A stretch of DNA of 64,000 nt from Sarcocystis neurona. Lineage: Eukaryota; Apicomplexa; Conoidasida; Eucoccidiorida; Sarcocystidae. Under the pieces are notes generated by a model. That model saw only the letters and a list, made by a program, of their open reading frames with translations. It had not been told where the DNA came from and did no database searches. Position 1 is the stretch's first letter. Each line of letters opens with the position of its first letter. The stretch is from NCBI GenBank assembly GCA_000727475.1, contig KL647320.1, positions 248,001 through 312,000 of the forward strand, written 5' to 3'. A program made the translations under genes and the position numbers. This document shows positions 1-12,854 of this stretch, one piece after another.

Positions 1-3000
1 GCACTGGTGTGCAGATACATATTTAGATATATAATGAACAATTCTGTTGTCTGCTGGTATATGAAGCGCTACGGTGTGGTGCGTCTCCGTGCGACGCCTA
101 CGTCGTGTTTGTTTGAAGGCACAGCGAGAGCGGCTTCGATACAATTCGTAGTGGAGTTGTCACAGTCGATTTCGAAGTAGTTCCGACTTCGAAAATACTT
201 CCTTGTGTGGTGAAAAACTTCCTGCACTTCCTTTGTGCGTGTATCTCCTGCACCTCCGGCAACTCACACTGCTGATACTTCGTACAACGGCCAGCAGCAG
301 CTGCTGCTCCAATGCTGGTGCCGCTACTGGCAATGCAGCTGCTTCCGCTTACGTATATACAGCAGGAGCTGCTACACTGCTCTGGTGGCCACGAAGTTGC
401 CGCCGAAGTGTTGAAGTGGAGCTGCTGCCGCTTCGACGGAGATGCAGCGGCGCAGCCGCTGTTGTTTTCCTCGTTGAAACGCAGGTGCAGCCGTTTCTGA
501 AAGTGATGGACCAGGCACTTTCTTCCCCGGGTGACGGACCTGTTGATCTTCGTCTGGCTGCTGCTGTCGCTGTTGTGCGTTGTGACCGACTCCGTAAACG
601 CGTGCGCGCAAGTATTGCTGCTGCTGGTGCTGTCGGATTGGCGAAAGTAGCTAGTGCGGTCTCTGGCTTTGCAGCTCCTGCAGCAGCACGGGTGCCGAGG
701 CCAAGCGAAGGAATCTTAAATGCACATACAGCTGCGGAGAGTGTAAATCTGGGTGAATGCGACCTAAACGTCTGCATTTCCGCTTAATGTCTGAATACGT
801 GTACTATACACGTGCAAATACTGAAGTACATGAGTTGCCGTGCATACGTGAACATCTTTGCGTAGTGTAACACATACACCTGTGGGCAAGTGTTGTCTGG
901 AGAACAACTACATATTGACCGGAGCTCCTGCGCTGCTCTAGGGTCGACGGGCAAGCCAAAGATGGTAGAAAACGTCAAACAGAGACGCGAATACGCGTCA
1001 GCGTTGCACGTGCGATTGCTCCGAGGCGGAGGGGCAAACTAGATATGGTGGAAGAAGTAAAAGAAAGACGTGAATACACGTCGGCGCAGCACGTGCGAGT
1101 GTTCGTTTTGCCCCGCTGGCATAAGCTGCAGCGTGGCCGATCAAAATCCTAAGCGGGAGTTCTCTGCAAGCCTCTTGATACGATCCGTGTGAGTCAATAT
1201 ACATACGCCCGTACAGACATGTATGTAAAGTTTTTGTGGCAGCACATATATATATATATATATGAGGAGCCACCTCGCCAGTTTGCGTTCCCTGCAAATA
1301 GCTGTCGACTGCTCTCCAGCAAGAATTCAACGAGATGCGCTACGCTCAATTATAACATGCACCGGGACACACACACACACACACAAAAGGATGCATCCGC
1401 GTACGCAGAAACGAACACATACACGAGAATATGAATGTATATATACGTGCGTGTAGTTTCGCGTATTTTATATATGATATGTATACACCTAAGTAAATAC
1501 CTCTCCAGGTAGGTGCCTACACCTAAATAAAATATACGTGAAACACATCACTTCTCACAGGTAATGACCTGCAAGCACGGGGACAATACAAGTGTCCACG
1601 TAGCATGAACGCACACACGAACGTATGCTCGTGCGTCATCACACCTCTACATATATATAGATATATATATGTATAAGTATGCATATATCAGTGTATATTT
1701 ATGTACGTATATGCTAAAACGTGTATGTGCATATTTATAAGGATATCTTTGTACTGACGATCGTAGGCCCGAGGTGTGTGAGTATCTGCAACTTCTAGTG
1801 CATGTGTGGTTGTGGCTCCTTTTTTTCAAGAAAGGAAGAACACATGATGGCGAAAAGCGCAAAAACGCAGAGTAACGGCAGTTTTCTGGTTTCCCCCTGG
1901 CCCCAACGAATTCTGAAGACGCCCACGTGACCCAGCATCCCAGGAGATCCTGCTTCACTGACTTGAACCCGTGCAGCTCTACTGTCCACGAGCACCCATT
2001 TCCGCTGTAGAGACGCAGGGAGTCTTGCCCGGGAACACTCATTCGGTGTCTTACTGACGCCTTCAAATTACATACAATCCTATATATAAATATACAGATG
2101 CATACGCGTATGCATGCGCACCGTCTGTACACATATGTTTACATATATGTACATTTATACATACACATATATATATATATATATGCGCATACACGTGTCA
2201 ACATGTCCATACATATACACGTATACATACAAATGTTTACTGAGTCGCCGTATTACCGCCAGATATATGAAAACAACGAGATTGGTATACGCTAGAAGGC
2301 AAGTATGTCGTGGTATCAACAGCCAAACGTGCAATTTAAATAAGCTACATGCAGTCCAGATGCCGGACACGTGAAGACGCAGACAGGGCTGTCCACAAAC
2401 ATGCGCACATTCCTGTGCCTAGACGCGCGTAAGTATGATGCCAAGCAAATACCTGCAGATGCATACACATGTACGCACATATATGTATATGTATATACAT
2501 ATATATATATATATATACATACATATATGCATACATATATACATACGTACGTACATACATACCTGCACACACGCATACACGGACACATATATATATATGT
2601 ATATATGTACATATCTAGTTGTACATACACGCATGCACCTACACGTACGCACACGTACATATATGCACATATATATATATATATATATACCTAGACCGGC
2701 ATAAATTACACATGTACATATACTCGTATATATATATATATATATCACATACGTGAACGCACTCGTATTCACACGTGTACATGAGAATATACATATATAT
2801 ATATATATATGCGTAAACATATATTTGTACACCTACGCATGTACTCGAACGTACACAAACGTACGTGTATACCTAGACCGGCATATATTCATATAGATAT
2901 ATATGTATAAATATCTTCCATATGTGGAGGCACTTGTATACACGTGTAAATTTTTCCGTGTATGCCGCCTCCAACACGCGGGGTACATTTGAACGGTGTT

Positions 3001-6000
3001 GCCTTCCTCCTGCACCAGTGGCCACACCCGCGCGGCACGGGCATTCTGTCACTGTTGCTGCGTAACAAATATATATATACATGCAAACACGCATGCATTA
3101 GACACGTTCGTCATACATATATAAATGTATGTTAACGTTACATATACTGGCTATATGTGAAGCGCCTGTTCATCTTTTTCGTGGAAGCAGCACAGAACAC
3201 TGTCTCTTGAATATATACGCATGACGTGTGTGTTTCTTTTGTCGGCAGGACGCGATGTCAAGGACGGAGATTCTTTCCGGCGTCGCATTCTTGCATCTAA
3301 TTAACAACTAGACGCTGTTTTTCTATTGGAGGGTGTACGACACTCCCCTCTGCTGCCGCCAGTAATTTCCTCGTTTTGGCTGTTGCGACATTCTCCGCGC
3401 CGCAGCAGCAACAACAGCAGCAGCGTCGTCAGGGGACGGTGCGTCAGCAAAAAATTTCATCTTTTCTCTTCTTCACGCCGTGTGTCTGGCACAGCGGGTG
3501 CTCCACACATTCTTCTCAGGAGACGCGTCCGCGCACTTAGAGTCGCTCTATAAAAAGACGCTTTCAGATAAATGCAGACAGAGAGATGTCTCTCTCCTTT
3601 TCTCTCTCTCTATACACACATACGTCTATCTGTCTCTGGTGTGCCAGCAAATTTCTTGCTCCACGTACGTATACGTATATGTGGATAGTCATAAGCAGGC
3701 GTATGTGTGTATATATCCACCACACACGAGTGCATCTTCCTCCGCACACACATATGTGGATAGTCATAAGCAGGTGTATGTGTGTATATATCCATCACAC
3801 ACATATACACGTATGTCTACCCGCACTGTGGATAATTGATTGTAGACACGTACCTACGTATAGAGATAGACAAGAAATGCGTGTGCGAAAGTTCCGTGCG
3901 TGGTGGGCAGACACGTCTGTCGCTCCTTGAAATGTAGTGGCACCCCGCAGCCGCCGGCTTCACACATATTAACTTTTCGATTCTACGTTCTGCTGCCGTG
4001 TGGAAGACGCCAGTCTACGACACACTTTCTGTCTGCAGACGGAAATTTTTTCTTGCGTTCAGCCCCTCGGCAGCGGGGCGGCACAGACGTGCTGCAGCAG
4101 GCACACGGTCCTCCTGCTGCCTTTCTCAGCCAGTCGGAGAGAAGTCGCGTCAGTACTGTCTCACCGCCACGGAGAAGAATGTTCAAATGTAAGGAAAAGT
4201 GAGACATATGCGCGGTCTTGAAGTTGCGTGATGCCGACCTCCGAAGTTTGCGAAGGTTCCTTCCGCTAGTCAAAAACAACGCCAAAAGTGTTTCTCAAGG
4301 CATTCGGCAAGCATCTACCAACTGCCAAACGCATATACGCGTGCGGGTGATTCTCCGCAGAAGTCCTTCTGTGGACATATATATGTATGTGTGAATATGG
4401 ACATGGACGTATTTGTGTGAACGTGTGCATGTCCGTGTGTATACACGTATGTGTGCAGAGAGCTGCTGCAGCTGGCTAGAGCTTGTCAAGCAACAGCGGC
4501 CGCGGGTTGGTCCTCTGTGTCTGCAGACAACAGCAGCAACAGCGAGAAGAGGCTGGAGCAGGGAATGACGGCAACAGCAGCAGCAGGCGAGACGCGAAGA
4601 GCAGAACAGCAGCTTTCAAGAGAAAGGAGAGCATTAAAAGAAGAGAAGCAGCGCGCCTCAAGAGAAAAGCGCAACGCGCTCACACCGACGCACGCCTCCC
4701 TCCTGCGTATTTCCCCACCACCTGCATGCGGCACCTACGCATGTGTAGTAGAGAACCTGCCACACGCGCAAACTTTCGAGGGGAAGTTGTGGCGAAATAC
4801 GTTCGCAGCTGTACAGACACCCGACGAGAGGTCGCACTCTTGGTTTTCCTTCTTCTTCTCTCTGTCTCTCTCTCATCGAGGTGTACAGACACCGGATGAC
4901 ACACCGCGCGCCCACGCAGCTGTACAGACACCGGAAGACACGCCTCGAGCCTATCGAAAGAGGACGTCGGTGGCTGCCCCCCCGACGTCAAGACATGCGT
5001 CCACATACACGGCTACAGTTCTATCCATATTTACGCACACATGTACATTTAGACCGTGACCTAGCTGTCTGAACTTGTATACATCTATACTTATACACGT
5101 ATACACACATATACGCCGTCGTATGTACACACAAATTTCCCCAATGTATGTATATATGTATATAGAATATAGTATGTCTATATAAAGGCACATATCTACT
5201 AACATCCCTCTCCGTATATTCTACATAGAGAGAGACCAGTGAACGTCTGTGTTGTAAGTACATATATATCAGTTTCTCTCTCTATCTCTCTAACAATATA
5301 TATAATAAATATACATACAACAATACACGTCTGTGTACGTACACGTATATATATATATGCCTACGTATGGGGGACGTGGGCGACGAACGTTGGGGGCTTC
5401 CACATATGTGCCGACGACGCTTCACGTGTATATACACCGACACACACATACACACATATACACAGAAAGACGGGGGTCTGCTCAGGTGTACGTATGCCTG
5501 AGATCAGCGTAGTGGCTGCTGCTGCGCAGGTGACTGAGACATAATAAGAAAATTGCCTCACGAAAAAAAACTGGTGGCCCTGTGTTGCTGCATGCCCTCT
5601 TCCCTAGGTTACTACTAGGTCGTTTTTGACCCACACACAAACACACGTGTGGAAGGACACTTCCTTCCGAGTTGCCCTCCCCTTCTTCACCCCCACCGCA
5701 GAAGAAAAGTCGGAGGCCCCCCTTCCAGCAAAAACTCGCAGGAGACACCTCCGTCTCCTGGCCCAGCCAACACGAGAAATTCACCCGTCTGTGCAAACAC
5801 TTTGCAGGAAGTTCAGGACACATCAAAGAAGAAGTGCCGGCTTGAGGGTCGCAGCTGCCACCACAACAAAGCGAGAGACAGAACATGTATGCACCTGTCA
5901 GCACGAGACGCATGCACATAAAAAAAGGCCCAGCGAGTCAACGCGTCTCCCCTGCATCCGCTGAAATCCAGGCGTCACAACGTCCTGCTGACACACGCAC

Positions 6001-6266
6001 ACACGTATATATATGTGGAGGATTATCTATGGTAGGACACTTGGGAGAGAAAGACGCCTTCGCGCTCTACATATATATATAGAGAAAGCACACCTATGAC
6101 ATATATATATATATATATATATATACGTATACACCTATATGCAGGATCACGTATAATAGGAGATTACTTGGTAGAGAAATAGATGTTTGAGGTATAGATA
6201 TATGTATACTTCGCGTACACCGGCGGCGAGGAGGGGTGGATCAGCGGTCGAGCGGCGGGGACTTAC
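1..6266. repeat. Repeat-rich DNA without a confident gene
   Basis: Mostly TA, CA and CATA microsatellites: TA near 1245-1262, CA at 1366-1386, dense TA/CATA at 2090-2900, CT at 3590-3612, and TA at 6098-6124. A 73-bp direct repeat lies at 3678-3800 and three short GTACAGACACC copies at 4811-4935. A + strand ORF at 203-787 is Ala/Val-rich and has an equally open minus shadow, so I do not call it. The CAG-rich + ORF at 4451-5059 has a charged stretch (about residues 45-75) that could be coding, but it ends in repeats. A possible remnant of duplicated coding sequence at 960-1110 is described in the findings. Confidence 0.6.
3678..3800. repeat. 73-bp direct repeat, 2 copies
   Basis: The segment GTGGATAGTCATAAGCAGG followed by TGTATGTGTGTATATATCCA occurs at about 3680 and 3753, with the intervening CACACACGAGTGCATC-type spacer. 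Confidence 0.75.
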
Positions 6267-6451
6267 CGATAACATGAAGGGAGGCGAGGCGATTCTGCAC
6301 GGCATCAAGGAAGGGCGTGCGTGCCAGAAGAATGTACACGTTTTCCTTTCCATTTTTATACACCAAAGTCAGGCGTTGCGGATCCTCTACCGCGTATATT
6401 GCCTTCTGTAGCTCGTTAAGTTTATGGTTGCTCTTCACAAGAACCAGCCGT
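6267..6451 (-). CDS. Internal exon of an unidentified minus-strand gene
   Basis: This 185-nt exon has clean splice sites: acceptor CTTGCAG before 6451 and donor GTAAGT after 6267. The translation is highly protein-like, reading RRLVLVKSN, then LQKAIYAVEDPQRLTLVY, then KNGKENVYILLAR and FLDAVQNRLASL. Predicted beta strands are followed by a helix, the pattern of a PH-like or similar small fold in a large scaffold protein; that is an inference, not an identification. It enters with one base completing a codon and leaves in phase 1. It has no repeats and is surrounded by TA/CA microsatellites, so the rest of its gene must be spread over distant exons. I considered RME-8/DNAJC13-type scaffolds but cannot support that assignment. 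Confidence 0.65.
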
Positions 6452-8015
6452 CTGCAAGCGACCCACCCACACACGTGCGGCAGCAGCAGCCACCTCTCGG
6501 CCTCATCCTCCACACAAATAGATACATGCACATGCATGCGCCTACATATATGCATGCACATGTGTATGTGTGTACGTCGATCGATTCATGGAGAAAAAAG
6601 GTGGGAAATACCTACGCACACCCACACACAAGACGGCTGTCCCATGCGTACGGAGAGGGGGACACATACACACACACACAGAGCCCCTTCCCCCCCCCCC
6701 CAACACGTATAATAAGTACCTCCCCCAGGTGCATATATATATGGAAAGGGAGAGCCACACATATATATACGCGCGCACACGCATGCGTAAGGACGTCCCA
6801 CACGGACACATAGAGAGGGAGGAGACGCACACACACACACACACACACAAACACACGTATACATACACACACATATATACGTACATACACACCATACACA
6901 CAATGTAAGGAGGCCCCCCCCCCCCCACATACACACGTATATATCGAGAGCGGTGGAGATACACACACAAACACACACATATACACAAGCACACAGGGCG
7001 ACAGATATAGACACACACATACACACACAGATACACACATGTAAGCACGTTCCACCCATACATATATATATCGTAAGGGGGCAGCTATTAAGAGCAGCTA
7101 GTAAGAGGTACACATACATACACACATACACATATACACATACACATATACACATACACATATACACATACACATATACACATACACATATACACACACA
7201 GAGATACACACACACGTATGTAAGTATGTGCTACGCGTACATATATATCGAGTGGTAGAGACACACACACATATATACGTATGGATATATGAGGGTGGTG
7301 TAGAAGAAGTGCATGTCTCTGGAGAGACCGGAAGTGCGCAAAATCTGCCAAGAAAAAAAGTGACAGCAGCTGCCAACATCGACGTCTCCCCGCCTTCGGG
7401 TGGAAATCGCCGCCTTCGCACTTCCGCTTCGCTTTCGGGCGCCTCCTCCCTTCGCGCGCTGCCCCTCCTCTGTTTCACCGAGAGCGCATCTGCTGTTTTC
7501 TGCAGCAGGAGAAGCAGCAGCAGGCGACCCACGTGGTGGCCCCTGCCTGCATTCCGCACACGCCCTCCCCGCGGCACATCCGCAGCAGCAGCATTTCTCT
7601 CTGCGCTCCCACCCGTCCGCCGCGCAGCTGCTGTTCTCCTCTGTGCCGGGCCGCAGACCGGACCTACCTGCTTCGCCTCCTTCTCCGCTGCTGCTGCTCA
7701 CTGCTGTCGCCAGGCCCTCCCGCTGCAGCACTTCCGCCTTCCCCGCCGTAGTGGTGGTGCGGCAGGTGAACGATTCCTGTTATCGTCTCAAAATTCCGCG
7801 GCGCAGTCGCTGCACACAACAAAAAATCGCAGCACAACGAAATACACACATACACACAGTCACATACAGACATATACATACGCGTGCACACACCCACATA
7901 TGTACATATACATTTGTATGCATACACACATGTATATATATGTATATATGTATGTATATATGTACGTGTGTGTGTAGATGTATGTATGTATGCATATGTA
8001 TGTATGTATGTATGC

Positions 8016-8046
<31 letters not shown>

Positions 8047-8151
8047 TGTACACACAGAGAAAGGCACACACACACACCCACATTTGTACACCCATCTTAT
8101 TCTGCTTGTAGAAAATGGAAGTATGTGTCTCTGTGTATGTGCTTCTCTGTG

Positions 8152-8189
<38 letters not shown>

Positions 8190-9382
8190 CAGAGAAGGCG
8201 ACGGGTGCAGAAGCAGTACGCCTGCATGCATGTACATAAATAGAGAGACAGAGAGAGGAAGATAAACACACAGATAGACACACACACAGACTGCTATATA
8301 TTATGGAGCACACGTATACACATACATATACATATATATATGTATATATGTATGTATATTATACGTAGTGGATACTACACGTGTAGCGACACAGATGTAT
8401 AGGAGCAGCAGAGGTGGCAGCAGCAGTGGTTCGGTGGCAGCAGTTGCTCATAGCAGCAGCAACGGGTCGTCCGGGCTACGACACGCTGGGACCAGAGACA
8501 GCAGTCGGCAGCCCAGTAGCAACAGAAATTCGTAGCAGCAGTGGCGAATCGAGCATAGCGCTGACCCCAGCAGCGGCTTCTATTCTGCGTAATATCATCG
8601 GTGCAGTAGCTGGGGCAGCGGGAGTAGCTGGGAGCGGCAGCAGGAGCAAGTGGCAGCAGTAGCAGCAAGTAGGAGCAGCAGTAGCACGTGGGAGCAGGAG
8701 CAGTAGGTGGGAGCAGCAGCAGCAGGCGGGAGCACCGGCAGCAGCAGGTGGAAGCAGCAGCAGCAGGTGGGAGCAGCAGTAGCAGGGGGGAGTAGCAGCA
8801 ACAGGTAACGCGGCAGCAGCAGCAGGTGATACAGCAGTAGCAGCAGGTGGGAGCAGCAGCAGGAGCAAGTGTGAACAGCAGCAGCAGCAGCAGCTCGTGT
8901 TCCTCGCCAACAGCGACAGCAGCAGCACCTGGTGCGTTCTACGAAGCAGAAGCAGCAGCAGCGGGTCTGCTTTTCTGCCCAGTCGCCCCTGCAGCGGCGG
9001 CTCTGGCGTATGGCAGATGACCAGCAGCAGCACTACGTCTCCGTGTCCACGCAGTCGCAAAAGCAGCAGCAGCAGCAATGTGTCCAGTTCTGCTTCGCGG
9101 CAGAAGCAGCAGCACCAGTAGTATCTGCGCGTGCATATACCCATAGCAGGAGGAGCAGCGACAACCCTGTCTGCCTGTTGCAATAGACGCAGCAGCAGCA
9201 GCAGTATGGCGTGTGGCAGACGTGGAGAGCACTACTTCCCGCGAGACCCAGGAATGGGTCGGAGTTGCAGGGCAGCAGCAAGGCAGCAGGAAACAGCAAA
9301 GACCCGGCGCCGCCTAGCGACGGCTGACGGTGCGCTGCGGGGGGAAGGGAAGAGTCGCGAGAGGAACAAAGGCAACTGTTGC
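6452..9382. repeat. Microsatellites and CAG-rich DNA
   Basis: 6540-7300 is CA/TACA repeat, including about six copies of a 14-bp unit (CACATACACATATA) at 7108-7195. 7860-8050 is TATG repeat and 8150-8190 is TA. From about 8400 to 9220 the + strand is a degenerate CAG array with a recurring CAGCAGGTGGGAG element. Long ORFs here are biased shadows of these repeats. One unique island is listed separately at 7340-7499. Confidence 0.65.
7340..7499 (-). CDS. Possible exon, charged unidentified protein
   Basis: After an acceptor-like CTGCTGCAG the minus strand reads KTADALSVKQRRGSARREE, then a Glu/Arg-rich segment and a short hydrophobic stretch (MLAAAVTFFLG). This is less repetitive than its surroundings and has mixed residue use, which favours coding. 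However, a second minus frame and a + frame are also open, and no strong donor is visible at the left end. It may be another exon of the minus-strand gene or genes in this half of the window. Confidence 0.28.
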
Positions 9383-9697
9383 AGCACGTGCCTTCCTTTA
9401 AGGTGTAGCTTTCCTGCTGCTGCTGACGCAGCTGCTCCACGACGCTGCTGCTGCTGCTCTGAATAGCGTCCTTCGCCTTCTCGCCGAAACTTTTCAGCGC
9501 CTTCAGGCTGCTGGCGCCCCACTTGAGGCTCGCCAGCGTGTTGCTGCGCGGCTTCGGCTGCAGCAGCGACCGCTCCGGCACGTGCTTTTGCTGTTGTTGC
9601 TTCTCTGCTTCCGCTGCTCGTCCCACGCCGCTTCCTTCCCCTCCCGCGGCTTCTTCTGCTGCTCCGCCGTCTTCCGCTGCTTCGTTGGCTGCTGCAC
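9383..9697 (-). CDS. Exon of an unidentified minus-strand gene
   Basis: The exon follows acceptor TCTGTTACAG and enters in phase 1. The first part is Ala/Glu/Gly-rich. It continues with KHVPERSLLQPKPRSNTLAS, then LKWGASSLKALKSFGEKAK and a Ser/Gln stretch SSSSSVVEQLRQQQQES. The middle segment looks like a basic amphipathic helix and is not explained by triplet repeats. The left boundary is uncertain because only a weak GTGCTG donor is seen near 9383. No domain is recognised. Flanking sequence is CAG array on the left and CTG/CAG plus microsatellite on the right. Confidence 0.5.
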
Positions 9698-12082
9698 CTG
9701 TAACAGACCAGCACAGCAGCCAAGCACAGGGACACACAGTATCTGACGAAGAAGCAGCGGAGTGCAAGCCACAGCAGCATGCGATACGTCTTCTCCCTCG
9801 TCACACGCACATATATAGATGCGTAATATTTCTCTCCCTGCATGCCGGTGGGGCCTGCTGCGAACCAGCCGCTGGGGGCCTCTGGGGGAGGAGCGAGACA
9901 GCCCGCTGCAGCAGCAGCAGAAAAGCAGCAGCAGCGGCGGTAGTGAGAGCAGCAGGAACGACGAGGGACTGGGGCAGGTGATGGAGAGCGAAGACGAGGA
10001 CAGAGCCACTGGACGGAATATGGTGCTCCGGCAGCAGCAGCCGCAGAAGCTGAACAGTCAACAGGACGAAGAAAAACAGGAGCACGAGCAGCAGCAGCAA
10101 CACCAGACAACGCAGCCGCCCGAAAGAACAGCAGCGAAGCACGGGAGCAGCAGCCACTTGCAGTGCAGCAGCACACCGGCGACAGCAGCAAGCCGGGGGT
10201 AGGAGGAGATCGGCGGCAGCAGCAGACCGACGGTGGCGGCAGAACTGCAGTAGCAGCAGCAGATGGGCGGCAGCAGCAGGCGAGGTGAACACGGCAGCAG
10301 CAGGAGCAGCACGAAGAGACCGTCTCACTTGGTGCAGCAGCGCGGGGCAGCAGTCGGACAGGGCAAGAGCAGCATCTGCTGGGGAGCACACAGATATATA
10401 CGCGTTCACAAACACAAATAGATGCGCAAGTGTTTGCACGCAGGAAAGTCCTCTCCCTACGCGAGACTGCCCCTCCATCCCCACGCCCACACAGCAGCAG
10501 ATGCACGTCCCCCTGCGCCCAGGCGGAAATATATTTGTAAGGCGGCACAGGACGCGTGAATATATGGTGGATTCGATGCGCCAAGCAAATGCGTACATAC
10601 GCAGACATGCAGCCATGCAGCTGGATTAACATACACGTATATGGCCAACGAGACACGCAGACGGAGACGGAGACAGACACATACATACACAGAAACCGAA
10701 GTGTGGGGAGATACACGTATGTGTACATATATATACGTGTGTATACACATACATACACGTGTATATAGATACACACATGCACATACATACACATACACAC
10801 ACCTATATGTTTATATATACGAAAATTGTGCCGTATAATACACCTGATTCTCTCAGTGCAGCCTTCTACTTCCCGTTGCTTCCATGATACGCAGACATTC
10901 ACATATACACACACACATGTCCCCCCACCAAAACCAGGGAGAGGCGTGCATCTGTCTAAATAAGAAAGCGGCGCCTCCCTCCATATCCACACGCATACAC
11001 ACGCATGCATGCATATGCAGAGACACGCATGGGGTCCTGCCGAGACATGTGCGAATACACGCACATAATACAGAGAGCGAGACGGAGACACGGGGATGGA
11101 CACAGGCAGCACTGCCCAGCAGCAGACACACACACACATATATATGAGTAGCTCTACCGTCCGCTTCTTCCCCATATACAGTGGCAGCTGATATACATAT
11201 ACATATATATATGAAGTTTCCCTTGCTGTTTTTACCCGGCAGAATGAGGGGGCACCCCACCTTCTTCCTCACCACATATACAGAGGCCTTCGACTGGCCT
11301 TTTTCGGTCGCTTCATTTCGTTCACCAGGTAGACACAGGTAGACACGCACTTGTTCGGAGCTTCCATATTAACAGCCACTTCTGTAGACATCTTCATATA
11401 TATGTCTGTAGAAAATATCTTCATATATATGTGTGGATGAACATCATATGTCCACGGTCACTGGTCGTACGTACATACGCTGCTGCATGCATGTGTACAT
11501 CGCATGTCCACCACATATATACAGATATGTACATATATATGAATGTTACTAGACGTGTGCCATCTGTATATAATATTTACATAAATATATCTTCACGTTC
11601 ATCAAGCATGTATATATTGTAGGCACTTAGGTCCTCCATGCATATATACACATGCGTACATATATAGATACACATGCTTTCGCCAAACATATGGGTATAT
11701 ATGTAAATATATAAGTGAATACACCTTCACGCTCACTATATATACGTAAACATGTGCTTGCATATAAATGAAGACACCTTCATGCTTGCTGGGTAGATAG
11801 AGGTAAATATATCTCTCCGTTCGTCACCGTCATGAAGACGTATACAGATGAATAGATCTTCATCTTCATCATATATGTATATATATGTAAAGGGATACAG
11901 ATGGCTGTGTAGTTTATTACCGTATATATGTATATACGTGGGGGACAATACCCTCGTTTCATCGTATATATGTGGATGAGCTTTGTCGACGACGTGTCTA
12001 GATATATAAATTGACCTTTGCGTCTGCGATGTCATTATATACTTCTATATATATGAAAATATATATATACATATATATATAC
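9698..12082. repeat. CAG arrays and TA/CA microsatellites
   Basis: From 9890 to 10370 the + strand is CAG-rich. From 10380 to 12080 the sequence is mainly CATA, TATA and CA microsatellite with short unique pieces. A 647-aa minus ORF crossing 9232-11175 is Cys/Val/Tyr-rich and runs through both repeat types. I treat it as an artefact apart from the exon at 9383-9697. Confidence 0.55.
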
Positions 12083-12854
12083 CTTGGTGGTCGCCGTAGG
12101 AAGGGCGAGACAGGGTTGGGGGGGGGGGCGGTACCGCGTGTGCGACGACTGCGTCACCGGCTGCTGCTGCTGCGGAAGGACGCGTCGTCTCGAAAGAAGC
12201 CAAGGTGCTGCTGCTGCTGCTCCTGCCCCCGGCCCCCGCGGCGAGCCAGAGGTGCCCCTCGTCTCTTCCCTTTTCCCTTTCCTCCTGCTGCAGTTCCTGC
12301 GACTCCGCGTCATCCCTCTCCTGCAGCTGCCGTCCCATTTTCTTCTCTCCCTCCACGCTTCTCTGCTGCTGCTGTCGCTGCTGCTGCTGTCGCTGCTGCT
12401 GCTGTCGCTGCTGCTGCTGTCGCTGCTGCTGCTGTCGCTGCTGCTGCTGCTGCAGCTCCTTCCTCTCTCCGTCGACGTCATTCCCGGTGCTTTCCCCCTC
12501 TCCTTTTTCTTCTTCTTCCTCTGCGCCTTCTTCTCCCCCTGCTGCCGGGATGCCCTCCCCTTCCGCGTCGTCCCCGAGTCGCCGTCGCCGCTGCTCCTGC
12601 TGCTGCTGTTCGTCCTCCGTCTGCCGCAGCCCCGGCGTCTGCTGCTGCTGCTGTTTTTGCTGGTGCGCCTGCCTCTGCTGCTGCTCCGCAGAAGGGTAGG
12701 GATCGACTACGAGGACCTGGCTGAGCGTCAGCAGAATCCACCGCAGCGTCTTCTTCTCTGCCGCCGCAGCAAACCCACGCTTCGACAGTCCCTCTGCCAG
12801 CAGCGCCCCCCATCGCCGGGACTTCGCGCTCCGCACTTTCAAAGCTTCAAATAT
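12083..12854 (-). CDS. Gln-rich exon of an unidentified minus-strand gene
   Basis: The acceptor GGCCTGCAG opens an exon reading IFEALKVRSAKSRRWGALL, then AEGLSKRGFAAAAEKKT and LRWILLTLSQVLVVDPYPS. A low-complexity segment of poly-Gln, an acidic block (about residues 115-135) and six copies of RQQQQ from a 15-bp tandem repeat at 12361-12450 follow. The exon ends with a Ser-rich stretch at donor AAG|GTATAT in phase 1. The first 65 residues are unique, amphipathic and convincingly coding; the rest is typical coccidian homopolymer insertion. It enters in phase 0, compatible with the exon ending at 15821, so the two may be joined directly or through exons lost in the 14631-15233 gap. Family unknown. 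Confidence 0.6.
12361..12450. repeat. 15-bp tandem repeat (CGCTGCTGCTGCTGT), about 6 copies
   Basis: A near-perfect 15-bp repeat within the minus-strand exon. Read on the minus strand it encodes repeated RQQQQ. The unit is a multiple of three, so copy-number change would keep the frame. Confidence 0.85.

Noticed and set aside
6267..6451. Assignment of the exon to an RME-8/DNAJC13-type protein
   Set aside because: The strand-helix pattern is suggestive, but 62 residues without a signature motif are not enough.
9232..11175. 647-aa minus ORF
   Set aside because: Mostly Cys/Val/Tyr from CA/TA repeats. Only the piece at 9383-9697 in another frame looks coding.
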